From NCBI GenBank assembly GCA_022071945.1, contig JAJVIN010000002.1:1-64000 (forward strand): a stretch of DNA of 64,000 nucleotides. Reading direction: 5' to 3'. A program made the position numbers and the translations under genes. The notes beneath the pieces were generated by a model, which saw nothing but the letters and a program-made list of their open reading frames with translations, made no database searches and had not been told where the DNA came from. This document shows positions 63,854-64,000 of the stretch, one piece after another (the stretch's first letter is position 1; each line of letters starts with the position of its first letter). The DNA comes from Thermoanaerobaculia bacterium (lineage in GTDB: Bacteria; Acidobacteriota; Thermoanaerobaculia; UBA5066).

Positions 63854-64000
63854 TCAGGAACGCTTCTTCGAGAGCGTTTCGAGAACCTGGAGCATGCGTT
63901 CCGTCCCCGTGTACCCGACGAGACGCTCCACGACCTTTCCCGACCCATCCACGAAGACGATCGTCGGGAGGCCATCGACGCCCAGCCGCTCCGCTGGGGC
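63854..64000 (-). CDS. Thioredoxin-like protein (3' end, partial)
   Basis: The last 48 residues of a minus-strand gene reach the window edge, read from the far side: GVDGLPTIVFVDGSGKVVE, then RLVGYTGTERML. The conserved cis-Pro (GLPT) with a following strand and the Gly of GYTG are the end of a thioredoxin fold, as in TlpA or the C-terminal domain of DsbD. The active-site Cys pair lies outside the window. The stop TGA is at 63856-63854. Confidence 0.8.
   Translation of the reverse strand, partial: APAERLGVDGLPTIVFVDGSGKVVERLVGYTGTERMLQVLETLSKKRS

Overview
This 64 kb window is dense, high-GC chromosomal DNA from a Gram-negative (diderm) bacterium. A Kdo-activating enzyme (kdsB), a LolA-type lipoprotein carrier, a large outer-membrane barrel protein, PilT and several lipoproteins all require an outer membrane. 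The mix of genes (PilT, TPR and AIM24 proteins, an FHA-GAF-PP2C regulator, MoxR/DUF58/transglutaminase genes, a TRAP system with a TatT lipoprotein, an Lrp regulator) would fit Acidobacteriota or a neighbouring phylum. That placement is an inference; no rRNA or other phylogenetic marker was analysed. I saw no rRNA, tRNA, CRISPR array or prophage.

Layout. 1-1.6 kb: a REP-associated (Y1/HUH) transposase with short repeats and a diverged copy of the pyrG 3' end. 1.6-13.3 kb, minus strand: pyrG, kdsB, a TPR protein with a good promoter, a polyprenyl diphosphate synthase, yajQ, lolA, purH, two envelope proteins and recA. 13.5-24.3 kb, plus strand: a lipoprotein, pgpA-murB, an FHA-GAF-PP2C phosphatase, manC overlapping a moxR-DUF58-transglutaminase operon, then an AhpD-like protein and a radical SAM protein of the arsenosugar (ArsS) type. 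24.4-28.1 kb, minus: a TRAP transporter (DctP, fused DctQM, TatT-like lipoprotein). 28.1-29.0 kb: a MITE-like inverted repeat pair and a DUF433 antitoxin with a broken partner. 29.1-31.5 kb: a 2-hydroxyacid dehydrogenase and an Lrp/EamA exporter pair. 31.8-36.5 kb, minus: three glycosyltransferases and a WcaJ-type initiating phosphosugar transferase, tightly overlapping.

36.6-49.9 kb, plus: a long run made of yceD, rpmF, plsX, fabH, fabD, ybaK, fabG, acpP and fabF (fatty-acid synthesis with a ribosomal protein), then pilT, recX, alaS, a lytic transglycosylase and a TPR-AIM24 protein. 50-53.4 kb, minus: a LacI-like sensor without DNA-binding or output domain and a phosphohexomutase. 53.5-59.2 kb: pgsA; a minus-strand operon queG, Nudix-Rieske fusion, [2Fe-2S] ferredoxin, trmB; an AI-2E family permease; and a TolB-like beta-propeller lipoprotein. 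59.2-63.5 kb, plus: a coiled-coil methyltransferase and two glycosyltransferases. The window ends in a DUF309 gene and the 3' end of a thioredoxin-like gene, both on the minus strand.

The most distinctive items are the Nudix-Rieske fusion inside a tRNA-modification operon with two other Fe-S proteins; the repeat-bearing coiled-coil methyltransferase next to glycosyltransferases; the AhpD/ArsS pair without a visible arsM; the outputless LacI-like sensor; the MITE-like element beside a decaying toxin-antitoxin locus; and a recurring -10 hexamer with a CCG-rich discriminator placed close to start codons. Most of the window is ordinary housekeeping, and I saw no clear defence island.
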